Below the pieces are notes generated by a model. The model was not told where the DNA came from and did not search any database. It was given only the letters and a program-made list of their open reading frames with translations. DNA of 64,000 nucleotides from R-RK-3 sp963842775 (GTDB lineage: Bacteria; Pseudomonadota; Alphaproteobacteria; Rhizobiales; Rhodomicrobiaceae). Made by a program: the position numbers and the translations under genes. Every line of letters begins with the position of its first letter. The first letter of the stretch is position 1. Location of the stretch: NCBI GenBank assembly GCA_963842775.1, contig CAWJHQ010000013.1, positions 124,001 through 188,000 on the forward strand. The letters run 5' to 3'. Of the stretch, positions 39,601 through 48,492 are shown piece after piece.

Positions 39601-40780
39601 TCAGCCGCCCGGCACCGGCTGCAAATAGGCCCCCGTCAGTCCCGCGGCGCGCATGCGCACAACCGCCGCCTCGGCTTCCATCTGATTGGCGAACGGCCCG
39701 ACGCGAAGACGGTGCAAGGTCGCTCCGCCGATGGTTTCCGGTTCGAGGGCGACCGGCGCCAGGTCGGTCAGCGTCGATGCAAGCCGCTCGGCCAGTCGCT
39801 GATCGGGAAACAGCCCGGCCTCGATATAGGCGGGCCGCTGCCGCTGGGCCTTGGCGCTTACCGGGGCAGCATGTTGGCGCGGTGAAGCAACACTCGCTGC
39901 CTTGCCGAAGGATGGCGTCGTTGCGGGCGCCCGGCTTGGCGGTGCTGCGGATACGTGACCGGGAGCCGGTGCCGGAGGCTTTGCGCTCGGAGGGAGGGAG
40001 GCTGTCTTGCGCGGTTGGCCAGCGCCCGCGATTGGTCTTGTGTCAAAACCCTGGATCGGCAGAATAGCTTGTGACAGGAACAGCCGGGCCCATGCTGGTT
40101 CGCTGGCGACCGTCGCCGTAGAAAGCGGCGGGTTCGTTTGCGGCACGCCGATAGCGCATGGCCTTTGCCGGGGAAGCGGCGAATGCCACATGCGGCCCGG
40201 CCCAATGCTGATGCGCCAGCACTTGCCGCTCATAGCTGTCATCGCCATTAAGCGGCGCCGGACCGAGATACTGGATCCGGACAGGGGCGGTCCCGGCGCG
40301 CTGGACCTGCAGAAGAGATGCAACGGCCCAGGACAGATCGATCGCCCGGCCGCGTGCGTACGGTCCGCGATCATTGACGCGAACCACGAGAGAGCGGCCG
40401 TTTTGCAGATTGGTGATGCGCGCAAGCGAAGGCATCGGCAAGGTCGGATGGGCGGCCGTCAGCGCTTCCATATCGTAGATTTCGCCGTTGGCGGTGCGCC
40501 TGCCATGGAACAGCTCGCCATACCACGAGGCGACCCCCGTCGTGTCATAGCGCCCAACCTCCTGCGGGACAAAAAGTTGGCCGTTCAACCGGTATGGTGC
40601 GCCGACCTTATATCTGCCGCCGCCTTTGGGAACGGGTTGGCCGAGTTCGACGATGCGCGGTCCGAGCCTCGTGCTTTCCTCGCGGCCAAAGCCGCCGCCG
40701 GAGCCCAAGTCGCAACCCGAAAGCAGCACCGTACCGCAAAGCAGCGCCGCGGAGCCCGCAGCGCCGCGCAGGCGACGCAT
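39601..40780 (-). CDS. rlpA: Septal ring lytic transglycosylase RlpA, one frame break
   Basis: Outer-membrane lipoprotein that cleaves denuded peptidoglycan at the septum. Signal with lipobox LLSGC (lipidated Cys near residue 23), a double-psi beta-barrel (GVASWYGELFHGRRTANGE ... VRVNDRGPYARGRAIDLS) and a C-terminal SPOR domain (RLRVGPFANQMEAEAAVVRM). The frame breaks at the AAAA run 40045-40048; removing one A joins ADPGF to DTRPIAGAG and gives 392 residues. I chose the start at 40780 because it places the lipoprotein signal at the N-terminus; a longer frame to 40831 is open. Confidence 0.9.
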
Positions 40781-41024
40781 TCTGATTTGAAACGATCTGC
40801 CAAACTCAAAAGCAACCACGACGCAACCCATCCAACGCCCCGCCGAATGTTCGGCAGGAGACCGTGCTCAACATCCAGACGGGCGCGCGTGCGAACGCTT
40901 GGATTGCACAACTTTAAGGAGAGTTGCTTAGAATCAGGTTAATGAGCGGTTTCGAGGAGTATGAGGCTGAGACAGGCGCGTCACTCGCGCCGCCCTCATC
41001 TCCGAATGCCCGCGGCCCAGGCGG

Positions 41025-41630
41025 TCAGAGAAAGCGGACGATCTGGCCGCGCTCGATGTCGCGCCTGAGCGGCACGGTTTTTTTGCCAGTCTGCATGATC
41101 GACCCGCCATATTGCGAGGTCATGACGCTGCGGATGATCGCGCCGTAAAAGCCTTCCGTCGTATGCTGTGCCTCCGAGCCTTCCTGCATGACGCGGGCAA
41201 TCATGTCATAGGCCGCCTCCCAGGCGTCCCGCACCTCAGGCGTAAATTCGGGGCCGAGCACGCGGTTGAACGTCCAGAGCAGCGCCTCGCCGACCACTGC
41301 ATAGTGATCGTCCTCGACATCGTACGACAGATGCCGCCGTCCAAGGTCGACGATCTCCTCCGAAACCGCGGCAATCTGATCGAGGCTCCTGGCGACGCCC
41401 GCCAGCATCTGCACGAATTTCGTCTTATGCGCCGCCATATCTTGCGGAAACAGCGCCCGCAGCCCGGGGGATATCCGAAACAGTTCGTCGTAGAAGATGC
41501 GGCTGGCTTCCGCCGCTTGCGGGCCGATACGTTTGAAACTGTCCTGGACAATCCCGACCTGCGCAGGCGTTAACGCCGTGCGGACGATAAAAATATAGCC
41601 ACCATGCTGTGCGAGATGGATTTTACTCAT
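41025..41630 (-). CDS. Single-domain globin (flavohaemoglobin-type haem domain)
   Basis: About 201-residue bacterial globin. LTPAQVGIVQDSFKRIG opens the fold; LFPQDMAAHKTKFVQML carries the E-helix and distal region, and GRRHLSYDVEDDHYAVVGEALL the proximal His on the F-helix. No FAD or NAD domain follows, so reduction would need a separate partner. An extra C-terminal tail of about 25 residues (VPLRRDIERGQIVRFL) is unlike short globins. Oxygen or nitric-oxide chemistry is plausible. The start could also be 41687; 41630 (MSKIHLAQ) places less extra N-terminus. The upstream region to 41760 is AT-rich. Confidence 0.82.
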   Translation of the reverse strand: MSKIHLAQHGGYIFIVRTALTPAQVGIVQDSFKRIGPQAAEASRIFYDELFRISPGLRALFPQDMAAHKTKFVQMLAGVARSLDQIAAVSEEIVDLGRRHLSYDVEDDHYAVVGEALLWTFNRVLGPEFTPEVRDAWEAAYDMIARVMQEGSEAQHTTEGFYGAIIRSVMTSQYGGSIMQTGKKTVPLRRDIERGQIVRFL

Positions 41631-41824
41631 GGCGCTCGATTGGTGAGAATAACAACTATCTTTGCTTATTGAAAAAATAGTATTCACTCAACTCAATTTC
41701 GCTTATTTACCAAATCCATAGGGGTCTTACTTATAGAACACCACTTATATATTTGCTTCCCTGTTGATAGGTTGTTCGAGGGAGGCCGCTCGCACCACGA
41801 CCGCGCGCAGGCGAGCCGATCGCG

Positions 41825-43682
41825 CTAATTCTCGTCCATCTTCAGCGCCGCGATGAAGGCTTCCTGCGGGATCTCGACACGGCCGAACTGCCGCATCTTC
41901 TTCTTGCCTTCCTTCTGCTTGTCGAGAAGCTTGCGCTTGCGGGTCACGTCGCCGCCATAGCATTTCGCGGTCACGTCCTTGCGCATCGCGGAAATGGTCT
42001 CGCGCGCGATGATGCGGCCGCCGATCGCCGCCTGGATCGGGATCTGGAACAGGTGCCGGGGGATCAGCTCCTTGAGCTTCTCGCACATCACCCGTCCGCG
42101 CTGCTGCGACCGCGACCGGTGCACGATCATCGACAGCGCGTCCACCGGCTCGGCATTGACGAGGATCGACATCTTCACGAGATCGCCCGGCTCATAGCCG
42201 ATGATCTTATAGTCGAACGAGGCATAGCCGCTGGTGACCGATTTCAGCCGGTCGTAGAAGTCGAACACCACTTCATTCAGCGGCAGCTCATAGACGACCA
42301 GCGCCCGGCTGCCGGCATAGGAAAGATCCTTCTGCCGCCCGCGCCGGTCCTCGCACAGCTTCAGCACGGAGCCGAGATATTCGTCCGGCACCAGGATGGT
42401 GGCGCTGATCCAGGGCTCCTCCATGCGGTCGATCTTGACCGGATCGGGCATATCGGCGGGATTATGCATCTCCTGCATGGTGCCGTCGGTCATGAAGAGG
42501 TGATAGATGACGCTCGGCGCCGTCGTGATGAGGTCGATCTTGAATTCGCGCTCGAGCCGCTCGCGGATGATTTCCAGGTGCAGGAGGCCGAGGAAGCCGC
42601 AGCGGAAACCGAAGCCGAGCGCGGCGGAGGTCTCCATCTCATATTGGAAGGAGGCGTCGTTGAGGCGCAGCTTGCCCATGGCCTCGCGCAGATCCTCGAA
42701 TTGCGACGAGTCCACCGGGAAGAGGCCGCAGAACACCACCGGCTGCGAATCCTGAAACCCGGGCAGCGCTTTCGCGGCTGGCCGCTTCTCGTCGGTAATG
42801 GTGTCGCCGACGCGGGTGTCGGCCACTTCCTTGATGGCGGCGGTGAAGAAGCCGATTTCGCCGGCGTCGAGGCCGTCGCGAAGCTCGGATTTCGGGCGAA
42901 AAATACCCACGCGGTCGACGAGATAGCTGCCGCCGGTCGCCATCAGCTTGATGCGCTGACCTTTCGACAATTTCCCATCGACCACGCGCACCAGCACCAC
43001 GACCCCGAGATAAGCATCGTACCAGCTATCGACCAGCATGGCCTTCAGCGGCCCGTCCGGATCGCCCTTCGGGGCGGGAAGCCGGTGCACGATAGCTTCC
43101 AGCACTTCGTCGACACCGAGGCCGGATTTGGCCGAAATCTCGATGGCGTCCGTTGCGTCGAGCCCGATCACATCCTCGATCTGCTGGCGCACCCGGTCCG
43201 GCTCGGCGGCGGGCAGATCGATCTTATTGAGGACCGGCACGATCTCGTGATTATTGTCGAGCGCCTTGTAGACGTTGGCGAGCGTCTGCGCCTCGACGCC
43301 CTGGCTCGCATCGACGACCAGCAGCGACCCCTCGCAGGCGGCCAGACTCCGGCTCACCTCATAGGCGAAATCCACATGGCCCGGCGTGTCGATCAGATTG
43401 AGCTGATACGGCCGGCCGTCGCGGGCGGTGTAGTCGAGCCGCACGGTCTGCGCCTTGATGGTGATGCCGCGCTCCCGCTCGATATCCATCGAATTCGAGC
43501 ACCTGGCTCTTCATCTCCCGCGCGGAAAGGCCGCCGCAGATCTGGATCAGACGGTCGGCCAGGGTCGACTTGCCGTGGTCGATATGGGCGACGATGGAGA
43601 AATTGCGGATGCGATCCATCGGCCGCGCATGCGGTACGGCGGATTTGGCGGCGGGCCTCAATGTCTGGCTTGGTGTGCTCAT
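41825..43682 (-). CDS. lepA: Elongation factor 4 (LepA), one frame break near the N-terminus
   Basis: Ribosomal GTPase that back-translocates or promotes 30S assembly. P-loop HIDHGKSTLAD near residue 34-44, then SQVLDSMDIERERGITIKAQ containing the switch II region once one extra base is removed near 43495-43498. Downstream parts include NKIDLPAAEPDRV and the C-terminal LepA-specific domain (AKCYGGDVTRKRKLLDKQKEGKKKMRQFG). Restored length 618 residues, slightly longer at the N-terminus than typical. The two halves are otherwise intact, so an error at the break is likely. Confidence 0.95.
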
Positions 43683-43757
43683 GACCGTTAGATAATGGAA
43701 AAGGTTTGGTGCGCAAAGCCCTTCAATGGATTTCGGCCGGAGCGCGCCAAGTTCCCG

Positions 43758-44447
43758 TCAAGCCAGGCCCGGCAGCGGCGCGGCGCCGAACAGCCAGGGA
43801 TGCAGGTGCAGCATGATCGCCCAGAGCAGCACCGCCACGCCGATGCGCCACCAGCCGATCTCGGCGATGCTGAGTCTCGCGCGCCCTTGCAGCACGGCAA
43901 GCATCGGTATGAACGAGGTTTTTGCGGCAAACCGGTCCCAGCTTGCGCCGTAGGTTTCGGATTTTCGCCATTCCTGCAGCACCGCGCCGCCGATAGCCGT
44001 CAGCGCGAATAGGCCGAAAAACCAAAACCCTCGCCAATTGGGCTGGCTGATCAGATGCGCGATGCCCCACAGCCCGAAACTCCACATCAGCGGATGGCGG
44101 GTGACGGCGAAAATCCCTTGCGCGACGCCGGGACGTTCAAGCAGCGCGCCTTTATTTGGCAAAGTCGGATTGGGCGAGGACAGGCCGCCGACGAACAGCA
44201 CGGCCGCGCCAAGGATGATGAGCGCCTTGAGCCAGGGCCACCAGATCGGGAAGGCCCAAAGCACCGGGTCGGGCGCGGCGGCATTGAAGGCGCGCACCCA
44301 GACCCAGATCACGATCAGCGAGACGAGCGAGAACAGCCCCATATAGGGCCCCTCGCCGATTGCTCCGACCACCGTTCGACGGAGCGGCGTCGCAGGAACG
44401 ATGTGGATGCCCAAGAACACCAGCCCCGCAATTGCAAGCGTCATCAT
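43758..44447 (-). CDS. nnrU: NnrU-family membrane protein
   Basis: Polytopic inner-membrane protein of about 229 residues with six hydrophobic segments. The NnrU hallmark HPLMWSFGLWGIAHLI lies near residue 125-140, and SETYGASWDRFAAKTSFIPM follows. In denitrifiers NnrU is needed for nitric-oxide-related gene expression or function, but homologues also occur in non-denitrifiers. No nor, nir or nos genes are in the window. Start at 44447 (MMTLAIAG) with a GGGGGG-rich upstream; a longer open frame to 44486 is less convincing. Confidence 0.87.
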   Translation of the reverse strand: MMTLAIAGLVFLGIHIVPATPLRRTVVGAIGEGPYMGLFSLVSLIVIWVWVRAFNAAAPDPVLWAFPIWWPWLKALIILGAAVLFVGGLSSPNPTLPNKGALLERPGVAQGIFAVTRHPLMWSFGLWGIAHLISQPNWRGFWFFGLFALTAIGGAVLQEWRKSETYGASWDRFAAKTSFIPMLAVLQGRARLSIAEIGWWRIGVAVLLWAIMLHLHPWLFGAAPLPGLA

Positions 44448-44752
44448 GTCGACCCCCCAATATTGTTGCGTCAGATTAAACACCAATTCCCTCGCCAGGC
44501 CATGCCCGCGAGGCTTTGCTTGCCGTCTCCTTCATTTTCCGCCCCCCTTGAGGGACGGCGCGGGCGGGATTGTATTTCTCGAAAAGCCGATCTCTTGGTG
44601 AACGAATCATTGAGGATCGGCCTGGCTCCGGAGGCGGCCAACGCTGCTCGGCCGCAACGCCCATGAATTCGGGGGATGTCATGGACGCAGCGGCTGATTT
44701 CAGCGTGGAGCTCGGTTAAGCATGCACCTTCGTCAAAACAGCGAATGTGGCA
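44448..44752. other. Intergenic region before nnrU
   Basis: About 305 bp between the small-peptide gene (stop at 44753) and nnrU, both on the minus strand. No gene or clear terminator is seen. It contains a GC-rich to AT-rich change and possible start region for nnrU, but no recognisable promoter pair. Confidence 0.45.
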
Positions 44753-44968
44753 TCACGGAAGGCTATAGCCTTTGCCGCCCCAGTCGCCCCATATTCCGTC
44801 GCCATCGATGTTGAACGATCCGACGCCGTCTATTCCAAGCGAGAAGAACAATCCGTCTTCGGCCAGCTTGACTCTCAATGGGCCGAAGCTCGCCTTGAGG
44901 GCCCCGGATACGTCCTCCATCTCGTCAGAGGTGAGATTGCGGATTTCTGTAATGTCTTGCGTGTTCAT
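44753..44968 (-). CDS. Bacteriocin/RiPP-like precursor peptide, 71 residues
   Basis: 71-residue peptide starting MNTQDITEIRNLTSDEMEDVSGA. The N-terminal part resembles leader peptides of double-glycine type (LTxxEMxxVSGA), with Gly-Ala at residues 22-23 where the usual cut falls after Gly-Gly. The remaining 47-48 residues are rich in Gly, Asp and Phe/Leu/Ile with GIWGDWGGKGYSLP at the end and no cysteines. GAGGAG stands 7 nt upstream of ATG 44968. No modification enzyme, peptidase or transporter lies next to it, so the class is uncertain. It may also be a stray hypothetical protein. Confidence 0.6.
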   Translation of the reverse strand: MNTQDITEIRNLTSDEMEDVSGALKASFGPLRVKLAEDGLFFSLGIDGVGSFNIDGDGIWGDWGGKGYSLP

Positions 44969-45135
44969 GCGTGCGCTCCTCGATCCATTCGACTGCCAAT
45001 GGTGGCGGTTGCCATCGGCCGTGATTGTTGCGGATCGCAAAGCGTCGGGCAGTTACCTGGGAAACAAACTGTGATTAGCGGCCGGCCAATGTCGCCCGTC
45101 CGGCCATGGGTCCCTCACGGTCAATCGCGTCCATG

Positions 45136-45285
45136 TCAGGCGTGGACCTGCGAGCCGCCTTGTCCATGACGCACGCGATGCCACTTCCTGCGCTGCCGGC
45201 GGACATACACTGCGATGTTCAGCGAGGCCGACACGATGCCAACGCCGTAGCATACGATCTGTGAAGTGAGCAGGAGAGTGTTCAT
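45136..45285 (-). CDS. Small membrane peptide, 49 residues
   Basis: 49-residue peptide starting MNTLLLTSQIVCYGVGIVSASLNIAVYVRRQRRKWHRVRHGQ. One transmembrane helix (residues 3-27) is followed by a strongly basic tail, so the tail is expected in the cytoplasm. AAGGA lies about 10 nt upstream of ATG 45285. It is 167 bp upstream of the RiPP-like peptide on the same strand. I do not recognise it; the open frame up to 45375 contains no further support. Confidence 0.5.
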   Translation of the reverse strand: MNTLLLTSQIVCYGVGIVSASLNIAVYVRRQRRKWHRVRHGQGGSQVHA

Positions 45286-45546
45286 GGTCGTAGGTTCCTT
45301 CGGACCAGGCTTATGGCGATTGCAGCGCCGGATTGAGATGAATTCAAAGCTGGGCTGGCGAACGCTCCTGTTCAATCAAACCCACGCTCTGCAAGAATGA
45401 CGAACGGCGCACGGCAAGGCCGACAGGCCCACGCGCTTTTTTTGCTGTGTCGTCGGTCTCAAGCAGAAGGCGGAGACTTTGGGTGGTGGGTGACGTGAGG
45501 CCATGAGGTCGGGCGCGATGGCGCCCGTGGGGCACCCGGCCGCGTG
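45286..45546. other. Intergenic region without a supported gene
   Basis: About 260 bp between the small membrane peptide and the exported DJ-1 protein. The open frame at 45344-45535 lacks a ribosome-binding site and has no plausible composition. I see nothing firm here. Confidence 0.4.
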
Positions 45547-46711
45547 TTAGTCTTGCACCAGCCGCGCCTGTTGTTCGGACCAGGGATGCTCCATTGTCAG
45601 GGCAACGTAAGCGGCGGTCGGCCGGTCATATCGCGACGCAATTCGCGCCAGCTCGCTGTCGAGCGATCGGGCCGGCGCCTCGCTTTGCGGCTGAAGCACG
45701 ATGTCGGCGCCGGCGGCTGCGACGGTTGCGTCCGGCCGCAGGCGGAGTCCGTGCCGGGTTTGCACAACCCCGTCAGTCTCGCCGATGAGGCTCAGCCTGC
45801 TCAGCTCCGTCCGTGAATAGGCATCGACCATGAAGCCGAGCGCCATTTCGTCGACATTTGGGGCGACCTTGATGCCGATGGTTTCGTGCCGCCAGAAGCT
45901 CAGCCTGTTGCGAACATAGGTCTTGCGGTGCTCGGCGTTGAGCCGGAAAAACGAGCTGCGATGGCGAGCGTCCCAGTCGGGCGCGCCCAGGCGCATGGCC
46001 AGCTTCTCGGCCTCGGCGCGGCCGCTGATCGCTTCGACCAGCGCAATCATCAGGGGAACCGAGGAGGTGATGCCGGTCGATGTCGCGATGTCGCGATCGA
46101 CCACATAGCGCCGGTCGGGTACGTATTCCATCGTCGGGTTTTCCGTCTGGAGCTGCTTGATGGAATACCAATGGCCGGTGGCCCTGCGTCCCTCGAGCAA
46201 TCCTGTGGCCGACATTGTCAGCGAGCCGTTGCAGATGGAAACGATCTTTGCGCCCTTCCCATGCTGGGCCTTGATCCAGGCGATGATCGCCGGATCGTCG
46301 CGCGGCTCCATTGCGGGAATGACGACGTAGTCGGCCCCCTCGGGATGCGACGCGTCGAACTGAGCCGTCGTCGCTTGCGGCTCTATGCTGCCGGCCGGAT
46401 AGAGCCGGATCGGATCAGGCTCGGTCGGCAACGACGGTCACGTCCGCGACACCCGATTCCACAAGCACTCCATAAGAGCTGAGCAGGTCGGAGACCTCCG
46501 TGCCCTTGTTCAGCGCGAGAATTGCGATGGCTGGCCGTGGGCGCTTGGGCGGTTTCAGGGCCTCGATCGTCTGCTGGTGCTCGGCGGGCGACACTCGATC
46601 AGGCGGAAGCGATGGGGTGGGTTCGCCGCTCGCCGCCAGCAGGATCGGCAGGCTGGCGACGGCAAGCACCGCGACCCCTGCAAGACAAAGGATCAGAGTT
46701 CGTATGCGCAT
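45547..46711 (-). CDS. Exported DJ-1/PfpI-family protein with C-terminal extension, one frame break
   Basis: 387-residue protein. N-terminal signal or anchor (MRIRTLILCLAGVAVLAVASL) after a perfect AAGGAGGT ribosome-binding site. A Pro/Ser/Glu linker leads to a DJ-1/PfpI (class I glutamine amidotransferase-like) domain with the nucleophile elbow SICNGSLTMSATGLL. The part after it (from about residue 170) has no recognised domain; AraC-type HTH is absent although similar domains occur in AraC regulators. The frame breaks near 46423-46424; removing one base joins VVAD to EPDPIRLYP. Placed in the periplasm by its signal, which is unusual for this family. Substrate unknown. Confidence 0.75.
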
Positions 46712-46907
46712 CGGGACCTCCTTCGTTGCCGCGCCGACGATACCAGCTTCGGGAAACGCCGTTCCGACAGAAAACGTGCAGTTTCTGCCAATCAGCTTCG
46801 GTAACCCCTGGCGCAAAGCGAAGATCCGGGCGGCTCCCCGAACCGCTTGACCGCCCCCTCAATCCCGCCCACCCTGTTGGGTGAGCAAACATACCCAAGG
46901 CCGTCAC

Positions 46908-48155
46908 ATGCCCAAGGCGCCCGCGTCCGCCCCCGACCGCGCAACCGCCCCGTCCTCCCTGCCGCTCACCGGTATTCGCGTGCTGGACCTCGCCTCCTAC
47001 ATCGCCGCGCCCGTCGCCGCGACGGTGCTGGCCGATTACGGCGCGGATGTCGTCAAGGTCGAGCCGCCGGGCCGGGGCGATCCGAACCGGATGATGTACA
47101 CGCTCGCCGCCTACCCGCAGCATGAAGTGAACTATCCCTGGCATCTGGACGCGCGCGGCAAGCGCTCGCTGGCCATCGACCTGAAGGACGAGGCCGCCCG
47201 CGAGGCGCTCTACCGGCTGATCGGCCAGGCGGATGTGTTCATCATCAACCTGCCCTTGAGCGTGCGCGAGCGGCTGAAGCTGGACCACGCCACCGTCGCC
47301 GCGCTCAATCCGCGCCTCATCTATGCGTCCTTCACCGGCTATGGAGAGGAGGGGCCGGACGCCGACCAGCCGGGTTTCGACACCAACGCCTATTTCGCCC
47401 GCGCCGGACTGCTCGACGGCTGCCGCTACGACGACGCGCTGCCGGGCGTGGTGATGCCGGGCCAGGGCGACCGGGCGGCGGCCATCGCGCTCGCCATGGG
47501 CATCATGGTGGCGCTGTGGAACCGGGAGAAGACCGGGCGCGGCACCAAGGTTTCGTCCTCGCTGTTCGCCAACGGCATCTGGGCCAACGGCAATATCGTG
47601 CAAGGGGCACTGCTCGGCGCGGCGATGCCCAAGCGGCCGCCGCCGCATACGCCGCGCAGCGCGGTGTCCAACCTATACCGCATGGCGGACGAACGCTGGG
47701 TGCAACTCACCGTCGTCGACGAGCCGAAGCAGTTCCCGGTGCTGTGCAAGGCGCTGGATCGCGAATTCGCCATCACCGACCCGCGCTTCACCACGCGCGA
47801 GCTGCGGCGCGAGAACAGCGCCGTGCTGGCGGCGATCTTCGCCGAGGCGTTTGCCGCGCAGCCCTATGCTTTTTGGCGCGAGCGGCTGAAAACGTGCGGT
47901 CTGCCCTTCGCCGTGATCAACCGCGCCTCGGATCTCGCCGGGGACGAGCAGGCCGTGGCGGCGGGCATATTCGTCGAGACCGCCAATCCGGAATTGCCGC
48001 TGACGCTGGCGCTGCCCTTCACCATCGACGACGTGACGCTGCCGCCGCCGCGGCCCGGCCCGGCGCTGGGCGAACATTCCGCGGAGGTGCTGGCCGAGGC
48101 CGGCTTCACGCCCGAGGAGATCGCCGCGCTGAAAAGCCGGGGCGTGGTTGAGTGA
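46908..48155 (+). CDS. Family III CoA-transferase (CaiB/BaiF-like)
   Basis: 415-residue enzyme moving CoA between carboxylic acids. It has LTGIRVLDLASYIAAPVAATVLADYGADVVKVEPPGRGD at the N-terminus, DADQPGFDTNAYFARAG with the catalytic Asp position, and YRMADERWVQLTVV in the second half, all in the family order. A GTG start at 46881 is possible, but ATG 46908 has AAGG at a good distance, so I prefer it. Acceptor and donor cannot be predicted. It stands alone, with divergent DJ-1 upstream. Confidence 0.9.
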   Translation: MPKAPASAPDRATAPSSLPLTGIRVLDLASYIAAPVAATVLADYGADVVKVEPPGRGDPNRMMYTLAAYPQHEVNYPWHLDARGKRSLAIDLKDEAAREALYRLIGQADVFIINLPLSVRERLKLDHATVAALNPRLIYASFTGYGEEGPDADQPGFDTNAYFARAGLLDGCRYDDALPGVVMPGQGDRAAAIALAMGIMVALWNREKTGRGTKVSSSLFANGIWANGNIVQGALLGAAMPKRPPPHTPRSAVSNLYRMADERWVQLTVVDEPKQFPVLCKALDREFAITDPRFTTRELRRENSAVLAAIFAEAFAAQPYAFWRERLKTCGLPFAVINRASDLAGDEQAVAAGIFVETANPELPLTLALPFTIDDVTLPPPRPGPALGEHSAEVLAEAGFTPEEIAALKSRGVVE

Positions 48156-48492
48156 TGCTCGCGTGAGCGGACGATAGTCCCGCAGCCGGGGCGACAGCTG
48201 TGCCTGGGGATAAGGCATGGTATGCCAGCAGTACAATGCGGACGGTTCGCCAAAATCAGCCCGTCGGCTCAAGCCAATCTCGCGAGCCAAGGTGATGGTT
48301 CGAACGCGGCGATTTCATCGGAAGGTGACTGCGTGGGCAGGCGTCGCAGACCGACTTCACGGTTTTTCGCCTTTGTTATTTCTTGCACAACGGTTACCCA
48401 TTTCGTTAGTAGCGGCGGCGCATCGTTTGCGAGCAGCTCGGGCATTCGGCCTGGACTTCTTAAGTTGCATTAGGGTAGCGAGTTGGTCACAC
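48156..48492. other. Intergenic region upstream of the Ig-like membrane protein
   Basis: About 340 bp. A long in-frame reading extends leftwards from the next gene to 48217, but it contains no ribosome-binding site and no family match, so I do not include it. No tRNA, riboswitch or clear terminator recognised. Confidence 0.5.

Noticed and set aside
41631..41824. FNR/NnrR box upstream of the globin gene
   Set aside because: TTGA and TCAA half-sites occur but not at the required spacing.
45344..45535. 63-residue open frame on the minus strand
   Set aside because: No ribosome-binding site, high Arg/Pro/Ser/Gln, and no recognisable features. It lies in a gap between two better supported genes.
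48217..48492. N-terminal extension of the Ig-like protein to 48217
   Set aside because: It would put about 90 unrelated residues before the signal peptide and lacks a ribosome-binding site, so the ATG at 48493 is preferred.
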